Source of the DNA: Dendrobium chrysotoxum
Lineage: Eukaryota > Streptophyta > Magnoliopsida > Asparagales > Orchidaceae
Assembly: GCA_019925795.1 (NCBI GenBank)
Contig: CM034314.1
Location: 35,519,774-35,583,773, forward strand
Length of the DNA stretch: 64,000 nucleotides
Reading direction: 5' to 3'
The translations under genes were made by a program, and so were the position numbers. Under the pieces are notes generated by a model. The model was given only the letters and a program-made list of their open reading frames with translations. It had not been told where the DNA came from and made no database searches. This document shows, one piece after another, positions 1-12,273 of the stretch; position 1 is the stretch's first letter; every line of letters begins with the position of its first letter.

Positions 1-660
1 GACTCTTTCTAATCTTATCTTCCACTAGAGCTACTCCAACCTTTTTATGTATATGCTCATTTTGTATCATGTCTCTAAGAGTAAAGCCACTCATCCACCT
101 AAGCATCCTCATCTCTACAACACTTAACTTTATATTATGCTTCTCTTTTATTGGCCAACAATATGCGCCATATAGCATTGCAGGTCTAATTGCCATCTTA
201 TATAATTTTCCCTTAAGTTTGAGTGGTGCTTTCTATCACATAATGAGCTCGATGCATTCCTCCACTTTAACCATCCAACTTTAATTCTACTAATAATATC
301 CCCATCTATTTGACCATCACTCTGAACAATAGATCCAAGATATCTTATTAATGACTTGATCGCTCAAAGTCACAAACCCCCCACTAGATCTATTACTATT
401 AAAATTATAGTCTATGTATTCGATTTAAGATCTACTCAAATGAAAACCTTTAGACTCAAAGGTCAACCTTCATAATTCAAGTATACGTTCAACTCCCTCT
501 TTAGTCTTATCAACAAGAAGAATATCATTAGTAAAAAGCATACACAACAAAACATCCACTTGTAAATCTCTAGTTAGAACATCCATAACTAAAGTAAAAA
601 GATATGGGCTTAAGGCTGATGCTTGATGTAATTTAACAGAAATTGGAAAATACTTAGGTC
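1..660 (-). pseudogene. RTE-type LINE reverse transcriptase fragment, antisense, truncated by window edge
   Basis: Read on the minus strand, this is the back half of an RTE-type LINE reverse transcriptase. A segment reading LSPYLFTLVMDVLTRDLQ is followed by a decayed catalytic box (FTND, where FADD is expected), then several stops. The end at positions 1-130 encodes the typical RTE tail (VVEMRMLRWMSGFTLRD), which matches the plus-strand RTE tail at 31890-32200. The copy is 5'-truncated near 660, where it meets CACTA-like sequence, and its 3' end lies outside the window. It has many stops and frame changes, so it is dead. The family call rests on the conserved tail; the exact clade is inferred. 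Confidence 0.75.
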
Positions 661-1276
661 AAGTTACCTTCACATTGAGTGAGCTCTCATTGTTGCTTGC
701 GTTCCACTGATAAAACATCTATTTCCCTCTTTTTGCCCTAAATCCCAGATTTAGTAAACCCTTTAGTTTTAGGAATTTAAGGGATTTAGCGGAAGAAGCA
801 CACAAAAGGGAGAAAGTTACCTTCACAGCTAGTGAGCTTTTGTTGTTGCTTTCGATCCTGATCCAATAGGAAGGACGTCGTCGAAGGAGTAAAGTTGAAC
901 AATGATAAAGGAGATGAAGAATGACGAACGTCTGTGAGGACTCGTGAGTAAGGAACATTAGCGAGCAAGGCTAATGACTGCGGGCACGGATGAACAAATA
1001 AGGTTGAGAGTGAAAGAAAGAAATGAGCTGTATATCGTTTTAGATAAACTTATTTATGAAGGATTTGTGGCAGAATGTTGATGGACTTGCAAAAGATTTG
1101 GGGCAAAAAATCTGTCACAAAATTGTGATGAATTTTTACCTGCAAATCTACCGCAACTTCATCATAAATTTTGTGATGGAAATTTCTGCACAAAACCGCT
1201 GTAATTTTGAAGAAAAATTTTTCCATCGCAAATCCCTCCACAAATCCATCACAAATCAATAATTTTCCTATAGTGA
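661..1276 (-). mobile_element. CACTA (En/Spm-like) DNA transposon terminus
   Basis: The right edge reads TTTCCTATAGTG at 1265-1276, which is the inverted form of a CACTA-type terminus (CACTATAGGAAA). Inside it, 1050-1260 is packed with short direct and inverted subterminal motifs around TTTGTGATGG and ATTTGTGGCA, as expected of CACTA ends. The two near-mirror ORFs in this stretch are products of that inverted symmetry. Further inside (661-1000), an imperfect repeat of about 50 bp occurs twice (near 663 and 817); read on the minus strand each copy ends in a GAAG|GTAAC splice-donor-like sequence. The opposite end was not found: the element is interrupted or cut at about 660 by the RTE fragment. 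No transposase is visible. Confidence 0.6.
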
Positions 1277-2524
1277 ATTATGTGTATATTTATAATGTTT
1301 CTAAGGAAAATAATATTTCTCCTACCTTAGTCCCTATTTCTATATTCCTGAAGTGTTATTAAATTTGCCTGCTAATGCGTATGATGTTAGGGAGCATATT
1401 ATTGATCAGGGAAATCTTTATGTTCCAGCTGATGGATTTGCTTATTATGATGTTTCTAATAAAGAGCTTATTATTAACATTACATGTTCTGCTTTATCGG
1501 ATGATGCTTTTTGCTCTCTTGGATTGGAGAAGTAGCTTTTGCATTACTTTTCTGATGGTAATCCTATTGATAATTTCAACTGGTTGCTTGATCTGTCAGG
1601 TGTTGAGAGTAATGTATGTGATATAAGCATTGGTAACTATCATGTTTTGCAAGTGGATGTTGTTCAAGTGAACAATGGGGGATTTGCTACTATCTTTGGA
1701 GAAAAATAAAAAATCCAAAGGAAAAAATGTGGCGCAGAACTTTAAATATATTATTGCTAACTCTACTCCTTCTAAAGTTCTTCCTAGCCCTTCTCTTATT
1801 TTTAGTGTCTTTTGGATCTTCTCTTTATGGGAGTGTTCTTTCTATTTTTTGTGGTTTGGTGGTTTTTTATTTCTGCTGATGTGTTCTGGTTCTCAGGTTT
1901 ATCTTTTGGGTTTGGTTCTTCAGCTTGTTTGGTGTTGGTGACTATTCCTAGGCTTATTTGGTGTTAATGGCTTGGTTGGTGATTGGCTATTTTGTTCCCT
2001 ATTTTGTTTTGTTTTGTTTTTTAGTGGTTATTCCTGGGGTGTGGTTTAGGTGGCGAGTTCCTAGTCTAGTTCTTATTATGTTGGGTTTGTTCTTAGTCTG
2101 GTTCCTATTATGGAGGTAAGGTTGGTATTGCTTTCCTTATAGGTTTGCTGGCTCATGGGTGCAGTTACTGGTTATTGTGCTGGTGTTTTATTTGGCCCCT
2201 TTCAGGTAAAGCTTGTGGATTTAGTTAGTGTTATTTGTGTTGGGGTTGGCTATTTACAGGTTTATCTCCATCTATTAGTCACCTTGGATCTTTCATGATT
2301 CGGATGCTGGTTTGTCTTTCTTGGTGGTCCTTTTTCAAGAGCTTTCTTAGGTGTTCATACATTTACTTATTGTATTTAAATAGGATCATTGGCTCATTAG
2401 GTTTTCTTTTACTTTTGGATGTATTTCTTTTTTCATCCTAGTGAGCATTTGATCCTCTAAGAACATATATCCTTTTCACTAATCAATGCGTAGGCCCCTT
2501 TGTGGATTTTATCAAAAAAAAAAA
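1277..2524 (+). mobile_element. LINE A: L1-type element with ORF1 tail joined directly to the 3' UTR (no ORF2)
   Basis: The left part (to about 1800) reads as the C-terminal region of a plant L1 ORF1, ending in a lysine-rich segment (KNKKSKGKN). It passes straight into a T/G-rich 3' UTR of about 700 bp. The 3' end carries GCGTAGGCCCC followed by a TGTGGATTTTATC stretch and an A-run at 2512-2524; the same terminal signature is found at 28860-28906 and 49684-49718. No endonuclease, reverse transcriptase or RNase H segment lies between ORF1 and the UTR. The left edge abuts the CACTA end at 1276, so the CACTA element probably inserted into this LINE and the ORF1 start is lost or displaced. Confidence 0.65.
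1285..1800 (+). pseudogene. LINE A ORF1 C-terminal remnant
   Basis: The best frame reads PTLVPISIFPEVLLNLPAN onward with a stop after GLEK (1533-1535) and further breaks, then a lysine-rich tail at 1680-1740. By position and style it matches the end of ORF1 in the LINEs at 2946 and 31148, where an acidic and serine-rich segment precedes a basic tail. No RNA-binding domain is left in this fragment. It is non-functional; the assignment rests on its place directly before a recognisable LINE 3' UTR. Confidence 0.5.
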
Positions 2525-3885
2525 AGTACCATCTTGTCTCTCTCCTTAAGAAAATCACCCCGCCATCACCTCTGTTTCATGATTTCCTAGCCCATCGTTG
2601 CCCCATATCTGTCCTCCACTGTTGTCACACTAATTTGGCTACCACCGTTGGCTAGGGCCGACACATCCATGCTCGTTATCTGGGCCAGTCAGTGTTTGGT
2701 TGGTTTTCTAGACTAGGGCCTCTTTTGGTGCCAATTCTCTGCTGGCTATTATGTTAAGGATAGAGGCCCCCTTCCAATACTTTGTGGGGTTTCAAACCCT
2801 TGGTTGTTTAATCTTGAGGCTTTTTTGGAAATATTGGTACTCTTAATCATTAAATTTATCGCTCCTACAAAGAGGTAGTATCCAATAATACTTCATCTTC
2901 TTCTTCGACTATTTTTTTTGTTCATACTTAATTTAAGGGAGTCTGATGGTTATGTTTTCTAAAGAAGATGTCTTAAAACTTGTCGCTCCTTTTGTATTTA
3001 CTCTTGTAGGAAAGTTTTTGATTTGCAGTCCCAACATGGATACTATCCGTGCTTTTTTTAATTTTGTGAATCTTAAGTTGTCGAGTTCATTCTCTATTAG
3101 ATTATTGGATGTTTGTCATGTTGCTATTCATCTTTCAAACAATTTCGACTATAACAGAGTTTTTGCTAAGAGGACTTATTACATTAACAACTGTCAAATG
3201 GGTTTGTTGAAGTGGACACCATTTTTTGATGTTAAAGAAGAATGCCCTATTATACCTGTATGGATTTATTTCCCTAATTTGCACTTGCATTTGTTTGACC
3301 ATCAATTTTTACAGGCTTTAATTGTAATTTTTGGAAAGACTTTACAAACTGATCATGCAGTGGCTGCTCGATCCAGGCTGTCTATGGCGCATGTTTTAGT
3401 TGAACTTGATATACCAAAAAAAATCCTAAGGAAGTTTGGATTGGCCCAAAAATTTTGGGGTATCTTAAAAAAGTCAAATATGAAAATGTCCATTTATTTT
3501 GTAATCATTGAAAAATTCATGGGCATGCTCTAAATGAGTATTTTATTTTTCATCCTGATTTAAGGAAGGAAAATATTAAAGCTAAGGAAGCTGATTCTCT
3601 AAATCTTATGTGCTCTTTTATTGTTATGATCAATGCTAATTTGGATCTCTCAATTAATAATATATCTGATTAGACTAATAATCTGGATCAAGTCATTGCT
3701 CATAATTATGATGTTAATGAGTGTCCTAATCTGAAGGACTTCTCCTTCGTGAATAAAGATTTGGCTAATTCAGATAAGGTTAAAGGCTTTCTAGAGAAGA
3801 ATCTATAACCAGCTCCTTCTACTAGCAGTATTGATGTCTCCAACCTAGTTCCTATAATTTTGATTCCTATTTCTTGTTCTTTTTC
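2525..3885 (+). mobile_element. LINE B, 5' part (split by the gypsy element)
   Basis: From about 2525 the sequence holds a possible 5' UTR and then ORF1. It stops abruptly at about 3885-3890 where the gypsy LTR begins. The C-terminal part of the same ORF1 and the 3' UTR are found on the far side of the gypsy element, at 27880-28906. The 5' boundary of LINE B is not defined: the 2525-2880 stretch does not resemble the 5' UTR of LINE C. Confidence 0.6.
2946..3880 (+). pseudogene. LINE B ORF1, N-terminal part (DUF4283-like, CCHC knuckle region)
   Basis: An open stretch of 195 codons (2946-3533) has the conserved order of plant L1 ORF1 proteins: a KEDVLKLVAPF segment, then ALLKWTPFFD-type and PVWIYFPNLHLHLF motifs typical of the DUF4283 RNA-binding region, and then a partner segment VLVELDIPKK. 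It is closely related to LINE C ORF1 (31300-31840). After 3470 the frame slips; in another frame a decayed zinc knuckle can be read (FCNH, stop, KIHGHAL). The remainder, to about 3880, is low-complexity acidic coding sequence with stops. The gene is interrupted by the gypsy LTR. The ORF1 product of L1 elements binds element RNA; this copy cannot make a full protein. Confidence 0.7.
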
Positions 3886-6003
3886 TGGTGTGTGTTGACC
3901 TTATTTTTATATAAGGTCACAAGGACCTACCTAGGTTTTTTTCTAGAGATCTAATGATTGGAAGGTGTTCACTTCTCAATCATATAGGTCCCAATCAACA
4001 TTAAATCCAATTCTAATCAAATCTAATTCCACTTTTCAATTCAATCTCCAGTCCCACTTTTAATCAACTTTCAATCAAGATTTAAAACATATCTAATCAA
4101 TTTCAATCATACATTTGACTTTTATTGATGTGGATAATTCAAACTGAACCCTTCAAGTCCAAAATCCCATCTAAACCCAAGTTTCCAAACCAAATCCTAG
4201 GATTAATGACCCAGGTCCTGAAACCCTTTCTAGGTGAGTTTTATACCACCTTGAAACCAAGTTAAATGACATTTGATTTAGGGTCTATCAATTACATTTT
4301 GATTAGCCATATCCCTAGGGTCAACCCAATAAATTTGAGTTCAATCTGAGGCTCCTAGCCTAGAAATAGAATTGAATTCCAAAGACCACAAAGCCTTCAA
4401 ATATTTGTAACATATGCCACTAGACTTGCCATTCAATGGAATTTGACCTTTGGATTCTTCCTAAAGCTTTTAACCACATCCATGACCTTTGTTATGACTT
4501 GTTAATCACTAATCCATACTTTGTTGGGCCCAGTTTGACCAAAAGTTGACCAGGGGTCAAAATGACCAAAAGGCCCTTTAAAAAGATTTTTTCTTTTTCC
4601 TAAAATTCATCATGGCCTAGCCATATCAAACCTCAAAAACTATATCAATGGATCCTAAATGTCATTACAAACACATTGGACCCAAAGTCATCCTTTGGTT
4701 TTACCTGGTTAACTAAGTCATCTATGGTTGACCGAAGTGTTCCTTAAGGGTTTAAACGCCCATTTCAAACCAAATGAACTCCCATTGAATTGAGACCACT
4801 TCCATTGAGTTTATATGATCAATTTGAACTCAATGGACCCAACCTTTGACCCTAGGCCAACTTGGTTGACAAAGTCAACCAAGTTTGACCAAACCTCCCA
4901 TGCACTTCTATCCTTTTTAAATCCCTTGACCAAGGCTTTCCCAATCCAATTCAAACCCCTAGGACCACCCATTAGACCCTTAAGGATGACCCTTTGGAGA
5001 ACCCAAGCCTTCGGCTCGATTGAGTTAGCCATTTGGCTTGACCCAAGTGTCCAAAGAGGGGTTTCCTATGAGCCAAGTTTCCCTCTAAGCCAAATCATAT
5101 CAAACCAATGATTGCATTGGGTCCCCTTTGACCTAATACCCCTTCCCTAGTTGACCTAGCTCTTGGGTCAACTTGGGTTGGGAATATGACAAACCCAATG
5201 TGGCTAAAACCACTATGAGTTGAGTCATTTCTTGACTTAGGCCCCACCAGCCCAATTCAACACTTCCATTAGGTGGTCCTAGGTCCAACACACCTATCCC
5301 AGTTAACCCAACCCTTGGGTTGACTTGGGTCAACCCCTAGGTTTGCCCAAAGTGGTCAAAACCACTTTGACCTGATCCCTGTTTCATTACAGATCATACT
5401 AAGTCCAATTGACACTTCCATTAAATGCTCCCTGACTCAACACACCTCCCCCATTAATCTCATGACTTGACTTAACCTAGGTTGCACCCAAGTTGACCAA
5501 AACTATATTGGTTTGGGTCAACCTGAGCCTTCTCATTGATCTAAGTTTCCCCATGCCCAATTGACCCTTTAATTGAGCTCACTGGACCTCTAGATAACTT
5601 TCAACCTTTGCTTGACCCAACCCTTAGCTGGCAGCAGCCGAAATGAATGAGAAACTAGTTTCGATGGTCCCCCCATGCTAGAGCTCTGCCCAAATGCTTC
5701 TAGAGCCTGGCTTCACTAGGCTTGAGCTCACGAGGCTCTAGAAGGATGTCCCCTTCCACTTAGAATCCATCCAGCCATCCACCATTGCCATCAGAGTCAT
5801 CTATGGCTGCAAGGATGTTTTGAATAGGGCAACGCTAACCATTCTGATACATTTGATCCCAAGCTTTCAAAAAATCTCCCCAGAGCTCTCTAAGCATTCC
5901 TCTCTCATTCCCTAGCTTCCAACCCTCTTTGACTAGTAGTTTGAGTAAACTTTGATGAGACCCATCCATGTCCCACTCAAAGTCCTACCTCCGGTGATCC
6001 TTC

Positions 6004-7838
6004 TGTTGCAAATTTGGATTTAAGAAGTATAATTTTGATGATGACAAACATGTTTGTGTTCTGGTTTACTTGGCTAATCATTTCAGGTACAAAAGATCAA
6101 ATGCAATTCAAGCCAACTCAAGATCTGGTCCAAGTGTACTTAAATGTAATTTTTTCCCTTTCTTGAGTCAAATGTAATGTAATTGATCCCCTAGCTAAGT
6201 AACCTTGCACACACACACTCAGGGAGAGAGTTTTAGGGAATTAGAGTTCCTATTTATAATTTTTGATCATATTATCCTGGATGATATTCATATCGTCCTG
6301 GACGATATTCATATCATCCTGGATGATATTCATATCATCATGGATGATCTAATTAAAACAGAAAGCCTAATTAGGACGACCATATTAAGTCAATTTAATT
6401 TAGCTGATCATCCTAGACTATATTTATCGTATGGTACGATATGCTTAGTTTGGAAAAACTCAGCCGCCAGACTGAGTTAGGCAAGTTTTATTTTTAGAGA
6501 TTTGGTCTGATCATCCCGGATGATACATGTATCGTCCTGGATGATTCATCACAATCATGCCTAAATTAGTCTGGTGATTAAGAAAAGCAATTAATATTTG
6601 ATTGATAAGATCATATCATCCTGGACGATCACAATATCGTACAGGACGATCATGACCGTCTAGTGCCTTTCACCTGTATGTCCAGAGCGGTGCTCAGGAT
6701 GATTTTGGGTGTTTTTGAACTAATCGTACAGGATGATAGAGATATCATCCTGGACGATTAAGTTATTTTGAGATCGTCCAGCATTTTTAACCTATACGCC
6801 CAGAGCGGTGCTCAGGATGATTTTGGGTGTTTTTGAACTAATCGTACAGGATGATAGAGATATCATCCCAGACTATCAAGTCATTTTGAGATCGTCCAGT
6901 ACAAGTTCCCCTGGACGTCCAGAGCTATCTCCTGGATGAAATTACTGAATTACACTAATCATCCCGGATGATCACAGAATCGTACGGGACGATCAGAACA
7001 AATTTTTTTTTACTAATCATCCAGAAGAACCAGATCATCCAGGCTGATACATGTGATTTTGAACTGATCGTACAGGATGATCTAGCGATCGTCCTGGACG
7101 ATATTGGCCGACCAATTGAGATTTAGGGAAAATTTTGAGCCCTCCTATAAAAGATCTTTTCCTTCCAATAAGAAAAATCTTTTGCCACTTTCCTTTCCAG
7201 AGAAATTCTTGAGAGAGAGAGAGATAGCTTCGGAGAGAGAGAGAGGATCTTGTGAGGGGGAGTTTGTGAGGGATTCATAAAGGTTGCTCCAAGCAAGGAT
7301 CAGAGTCATCTTCTCTGTTCGTCATCTCTTATCTTATCAGTGTTTTCTATGGAAGGATCATCCACAAGAAGATCGAGGTTCTCTGCCTGCTTCTAGAAGA
7401 AGTGAAAGGAGTCCGGGTTCTCTGCCTGCTTCAGGAGGAAGCGAAAGGAGTTCAGGTTCTCTACCTCACCGGGTTGGTGAAAAGGAGGTTTTGTACTGGC
7501 TTCTCCACCTTGCTGTGGGAGCAGAAGGAGAGTCACTTTTGTGTTAGTGCAATACCCGGAGGGGAGGTTCCGGGGAGTGGACGTAGGTCAAGTTGACCGA
7601 ACCACTATAAAATCTGGTGTGCTCTTTCTGATTATTTTCTGTACTTTATTTTTCTATTATTATCTGTTTGGGTGAAATCTGTGATTGATCTTTTTGATAC
7701 TATATTTACCTATTTCCGCTACAAATTATCAAAAGATCTTTCATGTTGCTCATAAAATTTTAAAATAACCAATTCACCCCCCTCTTTGTTAGCCTTGAGA
7801 CTAGTTCATCAGGGCTTAACATCCATATCAAACTTTCA
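6004..7838 (+). mobile_element. Solo SIRE-family LTR (copy a), TSD CCTTC
   Basis: It begins TGTTGCAAAT and ends AACTTTCA like the LTRs of the SIRE element at 50111, and is flanked by the 5-bp duplication CCTTC (5999-6003 and 7839-7843). No internal sequence is present, so it is a solo LTR left by LTR-LTR recombination. The U3 part (6266-7103) carries the palindrome array in partly CpG-decayed form, including four palindromes in a row at 6266-6345, each separated by ATTCAT. A TATAAAAG box lies at 7146-7153 and tandem ~40-bp leader repeats at about 7375-7470. It interrupts the gypsy 5' LTR: the flanking gypsy sequence rejoins to match 25261-25310. Confidence 0.9.
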
Positions 7839-9299
7839 CCTTCAGTCTTGGCGTCTAAAGGAGAATTCTTCTTCTTTATCCCCTCAAGCTTTCTGATAGA
7901 AAAACCCATTTGTTGGGGCTTTCTATATAGTGAGAACCCTTTCTCGAGCTCCTAGTTAGGTAGTGTTGGTCAAGTGTGAAAGGAACTTTCAATCCCATAC
8001 AATCCCACCATTGGATTGAAAGATCTTACCATCTTGATCCTTCCTGTGAAATTTCATAAGAATTTGCAGGCGGGATTGTTCGGATCATGCTGGAGGTTAA
8101 AGACACAATCAGTGCCATTGATCTCGATCAATGGTTCCAATTATATCTTGCAGTCTCGGGCCGCTTTAAATCCTAACTATTAGCTCTTCCATCTGATGGC
8201 CAGGGTTTAATCCACATTATCTAGTTAGCTGCTAAACATTGCCCCATCAATCGGATGGTGCCCCGTGGAAAGCGAAAGGCTGACTGGATAATTAGGTATT
8301 TAATTTCATAGAAAAATCAGGGAACATTAAAAAATTATATCTCCTCACACACTTGTCTTAAGCTCAATGTAAAGGTCTTAAGGAGACCTATTAAAGCCAT
8401 ATGGTTCCAAGCCACAATTTTGCATGGGTTCATCTCAATTCTAGTAATACTATTTATGGTTAAACTATGTGTCCCCATGGCTTGGAACATTGGGAGAGCA
8501 ATCTTGGGAATGTTAAACACATGTCCAAAATTTCTCTAATCTGTTTGATGTAATTAAGGGCATATTTGAATTGATTTGGGCCTAAGGGTCATGGTTCGAC
8601 CCTTAATTTCAAATCAACATATATACATATCCAATAAGACATAGGATTTGAATGTTTGTGTGCTGATTATGATTAGAGTAGGGAGGTTAGAGCCATTGAT
8701 TTCATCCGCCCCAAGCCTAGGATGGTGAGTTAAGATTTTTCAAAGGTTACCTAGTAGTTACCATTGGTGGTTTGGTTAACTGCCTTAGGGGATTCAAGTT
8801 GGGCCCAAATTTGGTGAGATTGCGCCTTGAGTTTAGGTGAACTCATGGCCCAAATTTTACTGAAAATGGTGCCCTTTTGGTCCACCAATCAGGGAACCCA
8901 AAATCACCCCTTAGATTTGACCTAGAACTTTAATTGATTCATTTAAAATCTAAAAAAATCATATAAGGTCTCTAATTTCTCACAATTTAACCCCTAATCC
9001 TTGGAAATTAGGAGCTCTATGATCAAACCCCTAATCTAACATTAATTTAATTTTTAGGGAAAATTGATAATTAATTAATTTAATTAATTACAAATTTTTA
9101 AAAAATTCCAAAAAATTCCTAAATACTTGGAAATATCCCCTCAGGTTATTTTTGACCTTTGGGGGTGATTCGAAGAGGTTTGGGACTGATTTGGAGCACA
9201 ATCAAAAATCCACTCTAATTAGACAATTTTAAAAATTTCAAAACTAATCAAACTTTGAAAAATCACCATTAATTCTAGAAAAATCCAATTCAATCAAAT

Positions 9300-11250
9300 T
9301 TGAAGCCATTCAACTCTAATTAAAATCTAATATTTTTTAAAAATGTTAAACCTCTAAAGTTAAGTAAAAGTCCAAAAGTTAACTCTCCGGTCAACCGTTG
9401 CTCAAAACTAGGCTAAAACATCCAAAAATTATAACTTGATGTAGAAAATTCCAAATTGAGCAAACTTAGGGTCTAATTAGTCATATTAAGATTTAATATT
9501 TAAGAATATAATTAAGATTCCAAAATCGCTTTAATTCTAAAAGTCAACTTTTAACCCCTTAATTAATATATTTAAATAAATCTAATAATTCCAAAATCTT
9601 TAAAATTAACTAACTCACTTAAAATTCAAAAAATTCTAATTTAATCATTCAAAATAGTAGTTAATAGATTAGTTTAAAATTTATCAACCCTTAAACCTCT
9701 ATCACTTAAATTAACTTAATCAACATCGATTACTACTAGGTAACCCAGGTCTACGAGGCTATTAGCTTAGCCCAAAGGAAGGTGAAATAAACTTCACGGC
9801 CTCGGTGAGCAACAAAGATAATAATCAATTAATTATTAAAATATACCTAAATTATGTTTTAACATATTAATATTAAAATTTAAACATAAATATTCTGCTT
9901 CAACATTTAACAAACCTGAATTTTAGACAACTTCAATAAATTACCCAGCTTAGGATCTACCCCAGCCACCCAGCCTATCTCACACACTTTAGATGATTTG
10001 CTAGGATAACTAACTCTAGCCTAGGCTAGGCCGATGTTTATTTTTTACTGCTATTTATTGGGTTATTTTGATTTTTCATGGTATATTATGATTAAAAATT
10101 GATTGATCTGAGTGTTTACTTACTTTAATTATAATATGGAATTGATGTGATGGGTGGTAGAATACTCTTAGGTTAGGAACGATCTGATTACTCACTAAGT
10201 TTTATGTAGGTGGCTACGCTCATGTAGGGCAATAAAAGGGGGCTAAATCAATAATAAATATAAATTCTACAGGTGCTTCTACTACTTAGCCCCCAAATAA
10301 ATAAGAGCATAGTCAGGTGTGACTGAGATTTAATTTTATGTATATACATGACTTGTTTGGGATGTATTTTACTTTAAACTGCTTAGGATGACCATGCAGT
10401 AGAGTTTAGAATTTTTTTATTTTCAATATAAATGTAATTTATTTAAAGTATTGAGTTATGAAAGTTAGACATTTGAATTGGGATATATATATCCAAAATT
10501 AGATTCCAAAGAGGTAAGGATACCCCTTAGGGGGATAGTCCTTTTCCATTTGGAAGCCTAAGTTTGGATAATTTTAGTACCCAAGGTGAAAAGAATAACC
10601 TCCCCTTAGGGGAAGAGCTTTCTTTTTTATTTCGGTATCTAGATGCGATGAATCCAAGGAGCTCGAAGAAGAGGAGGACGGAGAGTTGAAGTCAAAGAGT
10701 ATCCCACTCAAAGTCAACTTGCGTCAATCCTAGGATTAGAATCCAAGTTTATTATCAGTGTTGCTGGGCCAGTTTTAATTTATGTAAATTATGGGTTATA
10801 ATTAAAGGGCAATTTTGCCTATGGACATTATTTTATAGAATTTAAGTCTGCCTATTTTTCCTAATTTTTTATGATTACATGTCTTTTTTATTTTAGCCTG
10901 AAATCTAATCGGAGGCTCATGAGGGCACGTATAAAACTTTTTCTCCTTAAATTTAAATAATATTTTAAGATAACATAGAAAATCTAATGATCTAATAATT
11001 AAGCTCATGACCAGTAGGAGTCATCATAAGCATATTATTGAATTTCTCCTCCTTGTTAGGCACCTCCCCGCCTATGAGTTCTTACAGATCACCTGATCTT
11101 TGAGAGTGCATATCTGTCAAGGGGATGTTATGCAATCTCTAGAAAAAATATTTTTTGAGCCTTTTTAAAACTACTACATATCATTTATGTATTTAATCTA
11201 GTCAACCAGTATGCATTGCATTAGAAACTAATTAAAAGAGTCTAAAATTT
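9300..11250. other. Segment of gypsy 5' LTR missing from the 3' LTR; no gene seen
   Basis: The 3' LTR passes directly from a match to about 9290 into a match to about 11255 (junction near 26808), so this ~1.95 kb was either deleted from the 3' LTR or inserted into the 5' LTR. It is AT-rich and has no convincing coding sequence. A segment at 9730-9800 and purine-rich patches at 10500-10720 look like ordinary LTR sequence. Confidence 0.5.
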
Positions 11251-11455
11251 TAATTACACTTGATTCAAGCATTCTCACCCAACATAAGTCAAGGGATCAA
11301 TTAGGTTCTGCTCTAGACATCGGTCCTAATTCTCAAAAACTTTAATAATAACATTTCTACCACTCTTTCATAAAAATGACTAGACTCATGGATTTTAATC
11401 GACTAGGTGGTTAGATGGCTCCCTAATCTAGGTTAGGCTAAGTCCAAATTTTGCT

Positions 11456-12273
11456 TATTGTTATAGTATTGGATGAGGAAGAAGGTGAATGGAAGCACCC
11501 CCGATGGGATAAAATCTCTCTCTTCATCCCTAATAATGGTGAAATTTTATTTTATCGGTAGTCATAGCTACCTTCTTTTTGTTGGCATCTCTACCCATTT
11601 CTTCAATGAGAGAGCTTAGCCAACATCAAAAACTTATATTAAAAGAGAGGTGAAACCTCTATCCAAAATTAGACTTTGACCATTTGCCCCCAAATTAACT
11701 AGCAGGGTGATAGTGTTAAGTCAAACCCTTAAAATCTCCCTATCAATTTTATGAATCTACATTATTGAGTCTAACTCAATATGTAGGGTTTTTAAATTAT
11801 GAGGAGTCCTGTTGATACTGTTTCCAAGATCTTCAACTTTTTAAAGTTTCGGCTTTGACATTCCACCTTTAAATCAATTAATCGCATGGAAGAATTAAGC
11901 AAATAACTCCCTCAAATTTTCTTGCCAATTTTATAAGCCTTCATGTTGAGTGAAAACCCAATTTGTCGTGTTTCAAAATCTATAGAAAATTCATCAAATT
12001 TTCAAAATAACTTTTTTTAAAACTTAGTTTTGAATTGACACCATCATATTCTACCCTACAACACTCTCTTGTAGTTTGGCATATGTAGTGAAAATTCAAA
12101 TCTCCTTTAAATCATAACTAATCTTTGTATTTTATCATTATTTGTTGAGTTATAAGTCCTATAACTTGGCATATGGTATAAAATATAGGATCTATTATAA
12201 TTTTTAAAATTTAATTTCAAAAATATCTAATTCTAGTCCTTTTCTCGATTCTAGAAACTCAAACTCAATCAAA
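11456..12273 (+). other. Gypsy untranslated leader; nothing coding recognised
   Basis: AT-rich sequence between the end of LTR similarity and the first plausible gypsy reading frame (an ATG reading MASKLIFTFEKGL at 12274). No primer-binding site complementary to a familiar tRNA end was recognised, probably because of decay. Confidence 0.4.

Larger units (their letters stand above)
3886..11455 (+). repeat. Gypsy element 5' LTR (interrupted)
   Basis: This aligns by eye with 23281-27005 over most of its length. Examples are the segments at 4100 vs 23500, 5600 vs 24890, 8340 vs 25805, 9050 vs 26560, and 11255-11450 vs 26810-27000. It carries a nested solo SIRE LTR at 6004-7838. The stretch 9300-11250 has no counterpart in the 3' LTR. 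Without the nested LTR the length is about 5.7 kb, which is very large for an LTR but within the range known for Ogre-like elements. The right boundary near 11455 is set by loss of similarity; no clear primer-binding site was recognised after it. Confidence 0.65.

Noticed and set aside
1050..1262. Two opposite ORFs of 68-69 codons
   Set aside because: They mirror each other because of inverted subterminal repeats at the CACTA end.
4811..5333. ORFs of 66-98 codons in the gypsy LTR
   Set aside because: They lie in LTR sequence that is present, with stops, in the 3' LTR; no protein similarity.
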